A stretch of DNA of 36,624 nt from JALZDI01 sp965653225 (lineage in GTDB: Bacteria; Actinomycetota; Actinomycetes; Propionibacteriales; Nocardioidaceae): contig CBFGZI010000026.1 in the NCBI GenBank assembly GCA_965653225.1, positions 1 to 36,624 of the forward strand, in the 5' to 3' direction. Shown here piece after piece: positions 1 through 10,252 of this stretch. The notes under the pieces are model-generated. The model made no database searches. It was not told the DNA's origin and was given only the letters and a program-made list of their open reading frames with translations. The position numbers were made by a program, and so were the translations under genes. Each line of letters opens with the position of its first letter. Positions within the stretch are counted from its first letter, which is position 1.

Positions 1-15
1 TAATGCGCCGATAAC

Positions 16-28
16 TGACATTATGTCA
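16..28. promoter_or_regulatory. Small perfect palindrome (possible operator)
   Basis: TGACA and TGTCA arms are separated by TTA. The surrounding bases are AT-rich compared with the rest of the window, which is typical of an operator or promoter. No gene start follows directly, so the target, if any, lies left of the window or is the repeat-rich region. The sequence alone does not name a regulator. Confidence 0.25.
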
Positions 29-91
29 ACTCACGTGGAGAGGGGTGCTCCGCTCGGATCCCCTGCCGGTATCCCCTTCTGCGCCAGCGGC

Positions 92-171
92 CTCCCTGGA
101 AGGGATGTAACCGCCTGTTTCCTGGCCCTCCCGCCCCCTGCGGCGGCCGGGAAGTCCGAGGACGCGGCGGG
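92..171. repeat. Dispersed ~80-bp intergenic element, copy A
   Basis: This segment aligns over about 80 bases with 32803-32883, with roughly 85% identity by eye. An uninterrupted core of more than 20 bases begins GGAAGGGATGTAACC. The copy can fold: TTCCTGGCC and GGCCGGGAA can pair (one T-G wobble) around an inner stem with a C-rich loop. Both copies are intergenic and lie upstream of plus-strand genes. It may be a structured RNA, a MITE-like element or a REP-type sequence; I do not recognise a named family. Confidence 0.7.
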
Positions 172-175
172 TAGT

Positions 176-355
176 GGTGACCACAGACCAAAGCCGCGCC
201 AGCCACCGCTCAACCACCCACCTGCCGGAACGCCCAGTTGCCAGGCCGCGGCAACGGCTCCTTCTAGCCAGCCGCTCGGGGTGACCACAGACCAAAGCCG
301 CGCCAGCCAGCGCGCAACTACCCACCAGCCGCACCCTCAGTTGCCAGGCCGGGGC
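176..355. repeat. Two tandem ~77-bp imperfect repeats
   Basis: Units at 176-252 and 280-355 share an identical 30-base head (starting GGTGACCACAGACC) and then about 75-80% identity up to a common GTTGCCAGGCCG segment. The period is 103-104 bases. In the first unit GTTGCC (237-242) and GGCAAC (250-255) form a 6-bp stem with a 7-base loop; the second unit has lost the right arm. Together with copy A of the dispersed element this fills the gene-free stretch 1-478, where no convincing coding frame is seen. Confidence 0.7.
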
Positions 356-478
356 GGACGACCCGACCAGCCCCCGCTGGCACTCGTGCGGTCTTGTGTG
401 CCAGCAGCACGAAGCGCAGTGTGGAAGCGCAGGTTCTCGACCGCGGGGTTCGCGGTCAGACGACGCATGGAGGCTGAC

Positions 479-694
479 GTGCACGCACATCCAGGCGACC
501 ACCTGCTGGTCGAAGGCACCAAGGTCGGATCGCACCGTCGTGACGGCCAGATCGTCGAGTGCCAGGGCGACGACGGAGGCCCGCCGTTCCTGGTGCACTG
601 GAACGACACCGGCGCCGAGTCGCTGGTCTACCCCGGCCCCGACGCTCACATCACGACCACGCCCGGCGGCGACTCCACGCAGCGAGCGACCTGA
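479..694 (+). CDS. DUF1918 domain protein
   Basis: A 71-residue protein that fits the short actinobacterial DUF1918 family: an N-terminal HAHPGDHLLVEG segment, then a central GQIVEC strand and a C-terminal LVYPGPDAH signature. The fold is a small beta-barrel of unknown function; some members are linked to stress or nucleic-acid binding, but nothing here proves that. I choose GTG at 479 because GGAGG (469-473) sits 5 bases upstream and the family usually begins at the M-x-A-x-x-GD motif. An ATG at 467 is the alternative (75 residues) but would place the Shine-Dalgarno inside the gene. It stands alone behind the repeat region. Confidence 0.8.
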   Translation: MHAHPGDHLLVEGTKVGSHRRDGQIVECQGDDGGPPFLVHWNDTGAESLVYPGPDAHITTTPGGDSTQRAT

Positions 695-720
695 CGGTCC
701 CGCCGTAGGTCCGCGACCGG

Positions 721-726
721 CATGAT
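721..726 (+). promoter_or_regulatory. Candidate -10 hexamer for leaderless flavin-reductase-like gene
   Basis: CATGAT lies 6 bases before the GTG at 733 and there is no Shine-Dalgarno. It fits the leaderless pattern seen at other genes in this window, though this hexamer is weaker. No clear -35 is visible. Confidence 0.35.
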
Positions 727-732
727 GGCCCG

Positions 733-1374
733 GTGCGCACCGACTTCGACCCTGCCCAGATCCCGGGCCGCCAGTTCTACAAGCTGATCAACTCCGTGGT
801 CGTCCCCCGGCCGATCGCCTGGGTGTCGAGCGTGTCCGCCGACGGCATCGACAACCTCGCGCCGCACTCGTTCTTCACCGTGGCGTGCGTGACGCCGCCG
901 GTCGTGCAGTTCACCTCGGTCGGCCGCAAGGACTCGCTGCACAACGTCGAGGCCACCGGCGAGTTCGTGGTCAACCTCGCTCCCGAACACCTGTTCGAGC
1001 AGGTGAACGCGACCGGCACCGACTTCCCCGCCGGCGTCAGCGAGTTCGACGCGGTGGGACTGACCCGTGAGCCCAGCGCCCGGGTGGCTCCGCCGCGGGT
1101 GGCCGACTCCCCCGTTGCGCTCGAGTGCGTGCTCCACGCGACGACGAGCTTCGGTGACTCCACGGTGGTGTTCGGCCGCGTCGTCCACGCTGCGATCCAG
1201 ACGGACGTCCTCGACGAGTCCCACCCGATGATCGAGCGGCTGCGGCCGCTGGCCCGGCTCGGCCGCGACGAGTGGACGACGCTGGGAAAGGTGCTGGAGA
1301 TCTCGCGTATCCCGCACCGGCAGTGGCCCGGTCACTACGCCGGCCCCAACGACGTGGACGAGACCTCGGAGTGA
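733..1374 (+). CDS. Flavin reductase family protein (FMN-binding split barrel)
   Basis: A 213-residue protein of the flavin reductase-like domain family. These proteins bind FMN in a split beta-barrel and reduce flavins with NAD(P)H or act as flavin-dependent oxidoreductases. The RPIAWVSS segment near residue 28, the NLAPHSFF motif around residue 44 and the GEFVVNL strand near residue 76 are typical of the subgroup annotated as 'flavin reductase family'. Substrate and partner are not evident and no monooxygenase partner is adjacent. The frame opens at GTG 733 without a Shine-Dalgarno. It ends 4 bases before the convergent DUF6328 gene, so the two transcripts have no separate terminator. Confidence 0.85.
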   Translation: MRTDFDPAQIPGRQFYKLINSVVVPRPIAWVSSVSADGIDNLAPHSFFTVACVTPPVVQFTSVGRKDSLHNVEATGEFVVNLAPEHLFEQVNATGTDFPAGVSEFDAVGLTREPSARVAPPRVADSPVALECVLHATTSFGDSTVVFGRVVHAAIQTDVLDESHPMIERLRPLARLGRDEWTTLGKVLEISRIPHRQWPGHYAGPNDVDETSE

Positions 1375-1378
1375 GGCG

Positions 1379-1882
1379 TTATCTGTTGTTCGCGCGTGAC
1401 ATGCGCCAGGGCAGCACGTACCAGAGGGTCAGGAACACCACGGCGATCGCTGAAGCGAGCACGACCGCGAGCGTGCGTGAGAGCACGAAGTCGAGGATGA
1501 ACAGGATCGCCCCGGAGATGGCGAGGAACAGCATGAGCAGGCCGCCCTTCGCCAGCCGCGAGCCGGTGTTGACGATCTCGCGCTTCATGCCCTGGCGGAA
1601 CAGCTTGCGGTGCAAGGCCACCGGAGCGATGAGCAGCGCGGCGGCACAGGCGCACAGCAGCAGCGTGATCACGTAGACGGTCAGCTGGGGAGTTGTCACC
1701 TTCGCGAACGAGCTTTGGAAGGCCAGCGTCAGCAGGAACGCGAACAGGATCTGGACGCCCGTCTGTGACACGCGCAGCTCCTGCAGCAGCTCGTTGAAGT
1801 TGCGGTCGGCCTGCTCCTCCCGCGTCTCCGTGCGACCCGTGACCGGGTCAACGTGGGCCTCCTTGTCTTCGTCGGGCACCAT
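1379..1882 (-). CDS. DUF6328 family membrane protein
   Basis: A 167-residue protein with a hydrophilic, acidic N-terminus (residues 1-37) and four likely transmembrane helices near residues 43-58, 67-88, 110-130 and 135-155. The R-x-x-Q-T-G-x-Q-I-L-F segment before helix 1 and the overall layout fit DUF6328, a family sometimes labelled sodium:proton antiporter without biochemical support. ATG 1882 has GGAGG only 3 bases upstream; GTG 1879, one codon in, has the better 6-base spacing and may be the true start. It lies 29 bases downstream of egtD on the same strand, so it may be the last gene of the ergothioneine transcript, but a functional link is not established. Confidence 0.75.
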   Translation of the reverse strand: MVPDEDKEAHVDPVTGRTETREEQADRNFNELLQELRVSQTGVQILFAFLLTLAFQSSFAKVTTPQLTVYVITLLLCACAAALLIAPVALHRKLFRQGMKREIVNTGSRLAKGGLLMLFLAISGAILFILDFVLSRTLAVVLASAIAVVFLTLWYVLPWRMSRANNR

Positions 1883-1911
1883 CCACCTCCTGTGCTCACC
1901 CTGCCCCTGGC

Positions 1912-2892
1912 TCAGGATCGTGCCACTCGCTGCGCGAGCCAGACGGCGAACCTGGCCTCCGGGTCGGTCCAGCGCGCCTGTACGTCGAGGCCCGCCGCCC
2001 TCAGCTCGCTTCGTACCCCGTTGTCACGGAACTTCGCCGAGACCTCGGTGCGCATCTCCTCCCCCTCGGCGAAACCGACCCGCATCTGCAACCCCGTCAC
2101 ATTGACCTCCATCGCCCGTGTCGCCCGCAGCCGCATCTCGATCCACTCGTTCTGCTCGTCCCAGGCCGCGACGTGCTCGAACGCGTCGACGTCGAAGTCG
2201 GCGTCGAGCTCCCGGTTGATGACGCGCAGCACGTTGCGGTTGAACTCCGCGGTGACGCCTTGCGCGTCGTCGTAGGCCGCCACGAGAACGTCGGGGTCCT
2301 TCACCAGGTCGGTGCCCAGCAGCAGCCACTCCCCTGGCTCCAGCACGCCCGACACGGACCCCAGGAACGCCGCACGCTCGTCGGGCAGGAAGTTGCCGAT
2401 GGTGCCGCCCAGGAACGCCACCAGCCGTGGCCCCTGACCGGGCAGCCGGTCGAGGTGCTCGGTGAAGTCGCTGACCACGCCGTGCACCTGCAGGTCGGGG
2501 TACTCCTCGGCGATCGTGGCCGCGGTCGCACGCAGCGCGCTGGCAGAGACGTCCTGGGGTACGAAGCCCTGCAGCGAGCCGGTCGAGCCGAGCGCGTCCA
2601 GCAGCAGCCGCGTCTTCTCCGACGACCCCGCACCCAGCTCCACCACCGTCGCCGCCTTGGTCAGCTGCGCGATCTCCCCCACCGCGTCGCGCAGAGCGGC
2701 CGCCTCGGCGCGGGTCGGGTAGTACTCGGGCAGGCGGGTGATCTCCTCGAACAGCTCACTCCCCCGTGCGTCGTAGAACCACTTTGGCGGCAGCCACTTC
2801 GGCTGTGCCGACAGCCCTTCGCGCACATCGCGACGCAGCGCCTTGGCCGCGTGGTCCTCGGACAGGTGCACCTCGATCTTCGGCTGGTTCAT
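1912..2892 (-). CDS. egtD: L-histidine N-alpha-methyltransferase EgtD
   Basis: A 326-residue cytoplasmic methyltransferase that trimethylates histidine with three S-adenosylmethionine to give hercynine, the first committed step of ergothioneine synthesis. The SAM-binding motif ELGAGSSEKT is at residues 85-94 and the C-terminal TEVSAKF segment carries the Glu and Ser that contact the histidine substrate in the characterised mycobacterial enzyme (321 residues). The ATG overlaps the stop of egtC by ATGA, a classical translational coupling. It is the last egt gene in the operon. Confidence 0.95.
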   Translation of the reverse strand: MNQPKIEVHLSEDHAAKALRRDVREGLSAQPKWLPPKWFYDARGSELFEEITRLPEYYPTRAEAAALRDAVGEIAQLTKAATVVELGAGSSEKTRLLLDALGSTGSLQGFVPQDVSASALRATAATIAEEYPDLQVHGVVSDFTEHLDRLPGQGPRLVAFLGGTIGNFLPDERAAFLGSVSGVLEPGEWLLLGTDLVKDPDVLVAAYDDAQGVTAEFNRNVLRVINRELDADFDVDAFEHVAAWDEQNEWIEMRLRATRAMEVNVTGLQMRVGFAEGEEMRTEVSAKFRDNGVRSELRAAGLDVQARWTDPEARFAVWLAQRVARS

Positions 2893-3683
2893 CGCACTCC
2901 CCGGGTGTCGTCGCCCGCGTCAGACTTCTCGTCAAGAGGACACAATTCCACGACCGGTCCGTCGGATCCCACGCTCGCCGCGACGAGGTGCCGGTCAGGT
3001 ACGCCGCGCCAGCGCGGGTCGTCGTCCCACGGCTCGCTGGACACCGCGACGAAGTCGTCGCCGGCCAGCACCGACAGTGCGTGGTACCAGGCGGTGGCCA
3101 CCAGCTGCCTGCCGTCGGTCAGCAGCAGGTTCATCCGTGCCTCGGGAGAGGCGCGCACCACGTCGAGCACGAGCTGCCCGACTGCCTTGGCCGGGTCGTC
3201 CCCCGCGTCCAGCCTGGCCCGCAGCAGCGCCCACAGCAGGGCGGAGTCGGTGGGTGCGTCCAGCGTCATCAGGACGCGCGCGGGCAGCGCCTCGGCCAGC
3301 GGCTGGACGACGTCGGGCCACCCCGGCACCACGCCGTTGTGGCTGAACAGCCATCGCCCGCCGCGGAACGGCGCCGCCGCCGTCTCCACCACCGGCATGC
3401 CGACGGTCGCGGACCGAGCGGCCGCGACCACCGCCCCGGACCGCGTGTCACGAGTGAGGTCGGGAAGCGCCTCGTCGGCCCACATCGGGCAGGCCCGTCG
3501 GTAGCGCGACGGCTCCGTGCGGCCCTCGGCGTACCAGCCGATGCCGAACCCGTCGGCGTTGATCGTCCCGCCGCCGCGCATGTCGGCCGGTGCAAACGAC
3601 TGGTGCAGCAGAGAGTGCGGCGGCCCCAGCACCAGGTCGTACAGCGAGCGGGGCGGCCCGAGATACGCCAGATGGCGGCACAC
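2889..3683 (-). CDS. egtC: Gamma-glutamyl-hercynylcysteine sulfoxide hydrolase EgtC
   Basis: A class-II glutamine amidotransferase-fold hydrolase of 264 residues that removes glutamate from gamma-glutamyl hercynylcysteine sulfoxide. The open frame extends upstream to 3932, but the enzyme must begin with Cys as residue 2, because that Cys becomes the N-terminal nucleophile after Met removal. GTG at 3683 gives M-C-R-H-L-A-Y-L-G, the family's usual start. It begins 7 bases after the egtB stop. The later NADGFGIGWY and WLFSHNG segments are typical of Ntn-type amidotransferases. The 3' end overlaps the egtD start. Confidence 0.93.
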   Translation of the reverse strand: MCRHLAYLGPPRSLYDLVLGPPHSLLHQSFAPADMRGGGTINADGFGIGWYAEGRTEPSRYRRACPMWADEALPDLTRDTRSGAVVAAARSATVGMPVVETAAAPFRGGRWLFSHNGVVPGWPDVVQPLAEALPARVLMTLDAPTDSALLWALLRARLDAGDDPAKAVGQLVLDVVRASPEARMNLLLTDGRQLVATAWYHALSVLAGDDFVAVSSEPWDDDPRWRGVPDRHLVAASVGSDGPVVELCPLDEKSDAGDDTRGVR

Positions 3684-3690
3684 GCCGAAG

Positions 3691-5028
3691 TCAGCCCAGG
3701 TCCTGGGGACCGGCGTCGCGGGCGCACCGGAACCCGGAGAAGATCTGCCGCCGGACCGGGTGGTCCCAGTTGCGGAACGTGCCACGTCCGACCGAGGTGT
3801 CGGTGCCGAACGACCCACCGCGCAGGATGCGGTAGTCGCCGCCGAAGAACACCAGCGAGTACTCGTCGTACGGGAAGGCCGTGAAGCCCGGGTAGGCGGT
3901 GAACATGCTGCTCGTCCACTCCCACACGTCACCCATCAGCTGGTGCACGCCGAGCGGCGACGCGCCCTCGGGGTAGGCGCCGACGGGTGCGGGGCTGAGG
4001 TGGCGCTGGCCGAGGTTGGCGTGCCGCGGGGTCGGATCGTCGTCGCCCCACGGGAACCGGCGTGAGCGGCCGGTCTCCGGGTCGAAGCGCGCCGCCTTCT
4101 CCCACTCCTGCTCGGTGGGCAGCCGCTTGCCGGCCCAGGCGGCGTACGCCTCCGCCTCGTGGAAAGACACGTGCACGACCGGCTGGTCCGTCGGCAGCGG
4201 CTCGACCACGCCGAAGCGGCGGCGTACCCAGTGGTCGCCGTCGCGCCGCCAGAACAGCGGTGCCTCGAGGCCCACCTTCTGCCGGTAGGCCCAGCCGGTC
4301 TCGCTCCACCACCGGGGCTGGTCGTAGCCGCCCTGCTCCACGAAACGGAGGTACTCCCCGACGGTGACCGGTGCGGTGTCGATCCAGAACGACTCCACCT
4401 CGACCTCGTGCGCCGGGCGCTCGTTGTCGAGTGCCCACGGCTCGGTGCTGGTGCCCATGGTGAACGTGCCGCCGCGCACGAGCACCTCGCGCTCGGCCGG
4501 CGGAGCGACGGCTGTGGGAAGTGGCTCGGCGTGCAGCACGGCGTCGCCCGCACGCAGCTGGTGGGTGGCGAGCATCGTCTCGTCGTGCTGCTGCTCGTGC
4601 TGCACGATCATCCCGAAGGCGAAGCCGTGGTCGACCAGCCGCCGCCCTTCGAGCGGGGTCTTTTCCAGCACGTGCAGGACCTTGTCGCGCACCTCGCCGA
4701 CGTAGCCGCGCGCCTCGGTCGGGCCGAGCAGCGGCAGCGCGGGCCGGTCCGCGCGCGGGTGCTGGAAAGCGTCGTAGAGCTGGTCGATGTCCTCACGCAG
4801 CGGAGTCATCCCGCCGACGTCGCGTACCAGCCACAGCTCCTCCTGGTTGCCGATGTGTGCGAGGTCCCACACCAGCGGCGACATCAGCTTCGAGTGCTGG
4901 CGTACGAGGTCGTCGTCGTCGACGGCGTCGGTCAGCTGTGCGCTGCGCTGCCGCGTGCGCGTCAGCTCCGCAGCGAGGTGGTCGCGGAGCTGCTCCGGAC
5001 CGAGCTCGTCGAGAGGGTGCGTGGTCAT
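3691..5028 (-). CDS. egtB: Hercynine oxygenase EgtB
   Basis: A 445-residue non-haem iron sulfoxide synthase that joins gamma-glutamylcysteine to hercynine with O2. The N-terminal DinB-like domain provides the iron ligands: His58 (in LAHIGNQEE) and the pair His144/His148 (HEQQH). The C-terminal half, from about residue 185, is a formylglycine-generating-enzyme/sulfatase-modifying domain with GGTFTMG, KRLPTEQEWE and LRGGSFG motifs. Length and domain order match actinobacterial EgtB. ATG 5028 lies 4 bases after the egtA stop. The use of gamma-glutamylcysteine as thiol donor is inferred from the presence of egtA and egtC. Confidence 0.95.
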   Translation of the reverse strand: MTTHPLDELGPEQLRDHLAAELTRTRQRSAQLTDAVDDDDLVRQHSKLMSPLVWDLAHIGNQEELWLVRDVGGMTPLREDIDQLYDAFQHPRADRPALPLLGPTEARGYVGEVRDKVLHVLEKTPLEGRRLVDHGFAFGMIVQHEQQHDETMLATHQLRAGDAVLHAEPLPTAVAPPAEREVLVRGGTFTMGTSTEPWALDNERPAHEVEVESFWIDTAPVTVGEYLRFVEQGGYDQPRWWSETGWAYRQKVGLEAPLFWRRDGDHWVRRRFGVVEPLPTDQPVVHVSFHEAEAYAAWAGKRLPTEQEWEKAARFDPETGRSRRFPWGDDDPTPRHANLGQRHLSPAPVGAYPEGASPLGVHQLMGDVWEWTSSMFTAYPGFTAFPYDEYSLVFFGGDYRILRGGSFGTDTSVGRGTFRNWDHPVRRQIFSGFRCARDAGPQDLG

Positions 5029-5032
5029 CTCG

Positions 5033-6253
5033 TCAACCCTTCGTAGGGATCAGGGCTTCACGCCGGTGGGCAAGATCGGTGTGCACCTGTGCGGCCAGCG
5101 TCGGCGGCAGCTTCAGCGAGTCGAGCACCTCGCACCCGAGATCGAGCACGTGGTGGGCCGCGTTCGCGATCGCCGGGCTGGCGAGCCCCTGCCGTGCCGC
5201 CTCGAACCACAGGTGGGAGACCGGCCGCGTCACCTCGGCGACCGCGTCGACGGTGCTCTCGTCGTCCATCAGCGCCGTCAGCAGCGCCACCGGCGTCGCC
5301 CACGACTGGCCCGGCTGCGCGTCGATGTAACGCACCTCCAGGTAGCCGCGCGGCCGCACCGGGGGGAACAGCGTGCTGAGGTGGTACTCGAGGTCCTCCA
5401 CGGTCGGCGGCGTCTCCAGGCCGCCCTCGACCCAGTCCGCGAACGTCATGCCGGTCGGGGCGTCCCAGCACGGCCCGGGCCGGCGTACACACAGCAGCGG
5501 CGTGTCCAGCGCACGTGACGCCCAGCTGCTCACCGGGTCGGAGGTGAGCGGGCCGGGCAGGCTGCGGGCGTGGTCGGTGTCGAGCACCGACCGCATGCGC
5601 AGGGACTCCCAGGCCCGACCGTCGTCGGCGACCGCCGCCGAGTTGGCGAACAGCGCGATCATCACCGGGCCGAGCCCGTGCAGGGCCGCCCAGCGCGCGC
5701 CCACCCGGTGGGCCTCGCCGACGTCCAGGCATACCTGGACGGCGGCGGTTCCGCACATCATCCGCGACCCGGCGGGCCCGATCCGGTCGAACGCCTTCTG
5801 CATGGCGGTGTAGCGGGGTGTCTGGAGCAGCCGCGTGGGCGGTCGGTGCGCGTCGACCGCCTGGTCGCCGCGGACGAGGCCGGCCTCGGCGAGGAGGCGA
5901 CCGAGCTCGTCGCTGTCACGGCTGGTGGCATCCAGCAGCGCGGGAACGGACTGCTGGGGAGAGGTGGAGATCTCGACCTGGCCACCGGGCTCGACCGTGA
6001 CGGGCGATCCGGCGGACAAGGGAGCGGGTGGGTCCTGCGGCGGCTCCGGCCAGAGAGTGGCCGGTGCGTGCGGCCCGAGGGCGCGGCGCAGGGTCGGTAG
6101 GTCGATGGGACGGGCGGGGTCGTCTGCGTGGTGCACGGTCCATTCCAGCTCCACGCCGTAACGCGCGGGTGGCCCGTGCTTGAAGCAGATCGAGGCGACG
6201 AAGCCCTCGGCCGTGGCTCGGTCGCGCAGGAGCATTGCAGCCCGGTCCCCCAT
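5033..6253 (-). CDS. egtA: Glutamate-cysteine ligase EgtA
   Basis: A 406-residue ATP-dependent ligase of the GCS2 class that makes gamma-glutamylcysteine for EgtB. Visible signatures are GVELEWTVH (start of the glutamate-binding fold), RMMCGTAAVQ and the C-terminal RYIDAQPGQSW. The frame is open far upstream, but ATG 6253 is clearly the start: GGAGG lies about 8 bases before it, a good promoter follows further upstream, and the protein then matches the family length. It heads the egtA-B-C-D operon. Confidence 0.93.
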   Translation of the reverse strand: MGDRAAMLLRDRATAEGFVASICFKHGPPARYGVELEWTVHHADDPARPIDLPTLRRALGPHAPATLWPEPPQDPPAPLSAGSPVTVEPGGQVEISTSPQQSVPALLDATSRDSDELGRLLAEAGLVRGDQAVDAHRPPTRLLQTPRYTAMQKAFDRIGPAGSRMMCGTAAVQVCLDVGEAHRVGARWAALHGLGPVMIALFANSAAVADDGRAWESLRMRSVLDTDHARSLPGPLTSDPVSSWASRALDTPLLCVRRPGPCWDAPTGMTFADWVEGGLETPPTVEDLEYHLSTLFPPVRPRGYLEVRYIDAQPGQSWATPVALLTALMDDESTVDAVAEVTRPVSHLWFEAARQGLASPAIANAAHHVLDLGCEVLDSLKLPPTLAAQVHTDLAHRREALIPTKG

Positions 6254-6306
6254 CGCCAGCTCCCTCCGCCGCGTCTGCCGGTCCGGCCCTGACGGCCGCA
6301 ACTCGG

Positions 6307-6334
6307 AGGTTACCTGCCCGGCCCGACAGTGCAA
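6307..6334 (-). promoter_or_regulatory. Promoter of the egtABCD operon
   Basis: On the minus strand a -35 TTGCAC (6329-6334) and a -10 TAACCT (6307-6312) are separated by 16 bases. Transcription would begin near 6300, about 47 bases before the egtA start, and the leader contains the egtA Shine-Dalgarno. It is back to back with the permease promoter. Confidence 0.5.
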
Positions 6335-6369
6335 CCCCAATACCCCCCGTACCCGTGGTAACCGGCCGG

Positions 6370-6375
6370 TACCGT
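6370..6375 (+). promoter_or_regulatory. -10 hexamer for leaderless permease mRNA
   Basis: TACCGT is followed by 7 bases and GTG 6383. There is no Shine-Dalgarno, so the start codon probably sits at or next to the 5' end of the transcript. Confidence 0.5.
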
Positions 6376-6382
6376 CCTCGTC

Positions 6383-7744
6383 GTGAGCTTGTGGACCGTG
6401 CACGGCGACGGGCGCCGGGTCACCCCCGGTGCGGTCGTCTCGCCCAACGAACGACTCTCCTGGCCGCGCACCCTGGGCCTGGGCATGCAGCACGTGGTGG
6501 CCATGTTCGGCGCCACCTTCGTGTTCCCGGTGCTGATGGGTCTGAGCCCGCAGCTGGCGGTGCTCATGTCCGGCGTGGCCACGCTGCTGTTCCTGGTGAT
6601 CACGTCCGGCCGGGTACCGAGCTACCTGGGCACGTCGGCCTCGTTCGTCGGGGCGGTCGCGACCATCTACTCCCTCGGCGGCACCCGCGCCGACGTGACC
6701 GGTGCGCTGCTTGTGGTCGGGGTGGCGCTGGCCGCGGTCGGGGCGTTGCTGCACTTCTTCGGTTCCGGGCTGATCCAGCGCGTGCTTCCGCCCGTGGTCA
6801 CTGGGGCCGTGGTCATGCTCATCGGGTTCAACCTGGCACCGGTCGTGGCGCAGAACTACTGGCCGCACGACGAGTGGACGGCGCTGGCGGTGATGGTTTT
6901 CGTCATCGTGGTGACGGTGGGGTTCAGAGGTTTCGCCTCCCGGATCGCGATCTTCCTCGCCGTCGTGTTCGGGTACGCGCTGTCCTGGGTGCTCGACCAG
7001 CTGTTCGGTGCGATCACCTTCACCGACCCGACCACCGGCAAGGTCGTCACCGAGCAGCGGGTCGACTTCGGCCCGGTCGCGCACGCTCCGTGGTTCGGCC
7101 TGCCACCGGCCACGACACCCGAGGTGGCCGGCTGGCAACTGCCGACGTTCAACCTCGGCTTCGCCCTCGTCGCGCTGCCGATCGTGATCGCACTGGTCGC
7201 CGAGAATGCCGGGCACGTCAAGGCGGTCGCGGAGATGACCGGCGACGACCTCGACCCGATGATGGGCCGCGCGATCGCTGCCGACGGGCTTGCGACGGTG
7301 GTGGCCACCAGTGTCGGCGGCTCGCCCACGACGACGTACGCCGAGAACATCGGGGTGATGGCCGCGACCCGGGTCTACTCCACCGCGGCGTACGTCGTGG
7401 CCGCGCTCACTGCCATCCTGTTCGGCCTCTCCCCAAAGTTCGGCGCGGTGGTCGACGCCATCCCCGCGGGCGTGCTGGGCGGGATCACGGTCGTGCTGTA
7501 CGGGATGATCGGCCTGCTCGGAGCGAAGATCTGGAAGGAGAACCACGTCGACTTCGGCGAGCCGGCCAACCTCGTCCCCGTGGCCGCCGGTGTGATCATC
7601 GCCATCGGCAACGTCACCCTGACGTTCGGACCGGACTTCTCCCTCGGAGGCATCGCACTGGGCACGCTGGTCGTGGTGGTCGGCTACCACCTCGCGCGCT
7701 ACCTGACCCGTCGTCACCACCCCGTCGAGGCGCCGCAGGACTAG
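6383..7744 (+). CDS. Uracil/nucleobase permease (NCS2 family)
   Basis: A 453-residue inner-membrane proton symporter of the nucleobase:cation symporter-2 family, most like UraA uracil permeases. Multiple hydrophobic helices fill residues 28-440. Two acidic substrate-site motifs are present: VAENAGHV with Glu274 and TTTYAENIGVM with Glu321, equivalent to the two uracil-binding glutamates of UraA. The GSPTTTYAENIGVMA run is the strongest identifier. A hydrophilic loop at residues 213-250 separates membrane halves. Uracil is the likely substrate, but xanthine or another base cannot be excluded by sequence alone. The stop codon TAG forms part of the next gene's -10 element. Confidence 0.88.
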   Translation: MSLWTVHGDGRRVTPGAVVSPNERLSWPRTLGLGMQHVVAMFGATFVFPVLMGLSPQLAVLMSGVATLLFLVITSGRVPSYLGTSASFVGAVATIYSLGGTRADVTGALLVVGVALAAVGALLHFFGSGLIQRVLPPVVTGAVVMLIGFNLAPVVAQNYWPHDEWTALAVMVFVIVVTVGFRGFASRIAIFLAVVFGYALSWVLDQLFGAITFTDPTTGKVVTEQRVDFGPVAHAPWFGLPPATTPEVAGWQLPTFNLGFALVALPIVIALVAENAGHVKAVAEMTGDDLDPMMGRAIAADGLATVVATSVGGSPTTTYAENIGVMAATRVYSTAAYVVAALTAILFGLSPKFGAVVDAIPAGVLGGITVVLYGMIGLLGAKIWKENHVDFGEPANLVPVAAGVIIAIGNVTLTFGPDFSLGGIALGTLVVVVGYHLARYLTRRHHPVEAPQD

Positions 7745-7747
7745 GGT
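7742..7747 (+). promoter_or_regulatory. -10 hexamer for leaderless pepN mRNA
   Basis: TAGGGT, which includes the stop codon of the permease gene, lies 6 bases before the pepN ATG at 7754. No Shine-Dalgarno is present, so pepN can be transcribed as a leaderless mRNA as well as by read-through. Confidence 0.5.
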
Positions 7748-7753
7748 TGCGGC

Positions 7754-10248
<2,495 letters not shown>

Positions 10249-10252
<4 letters not shown>

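Noticed and set aside
92..171. Actinobacterial 6C RNA or c-di-AMP (ydaO) riboswitch for the dispersed element
   Set aside because: The C-rich hairpin loops recall 6C RNA, but the second C-rich loop and other consensus segments are not recognisable, and ydaO core motifs are absent.
23..466. Open frames on both strands across the left edge
   Set aside because: They run through repeat sequence, have no domain and no ribosome site; only the 3' part (DUF1918) resembles a real protein.
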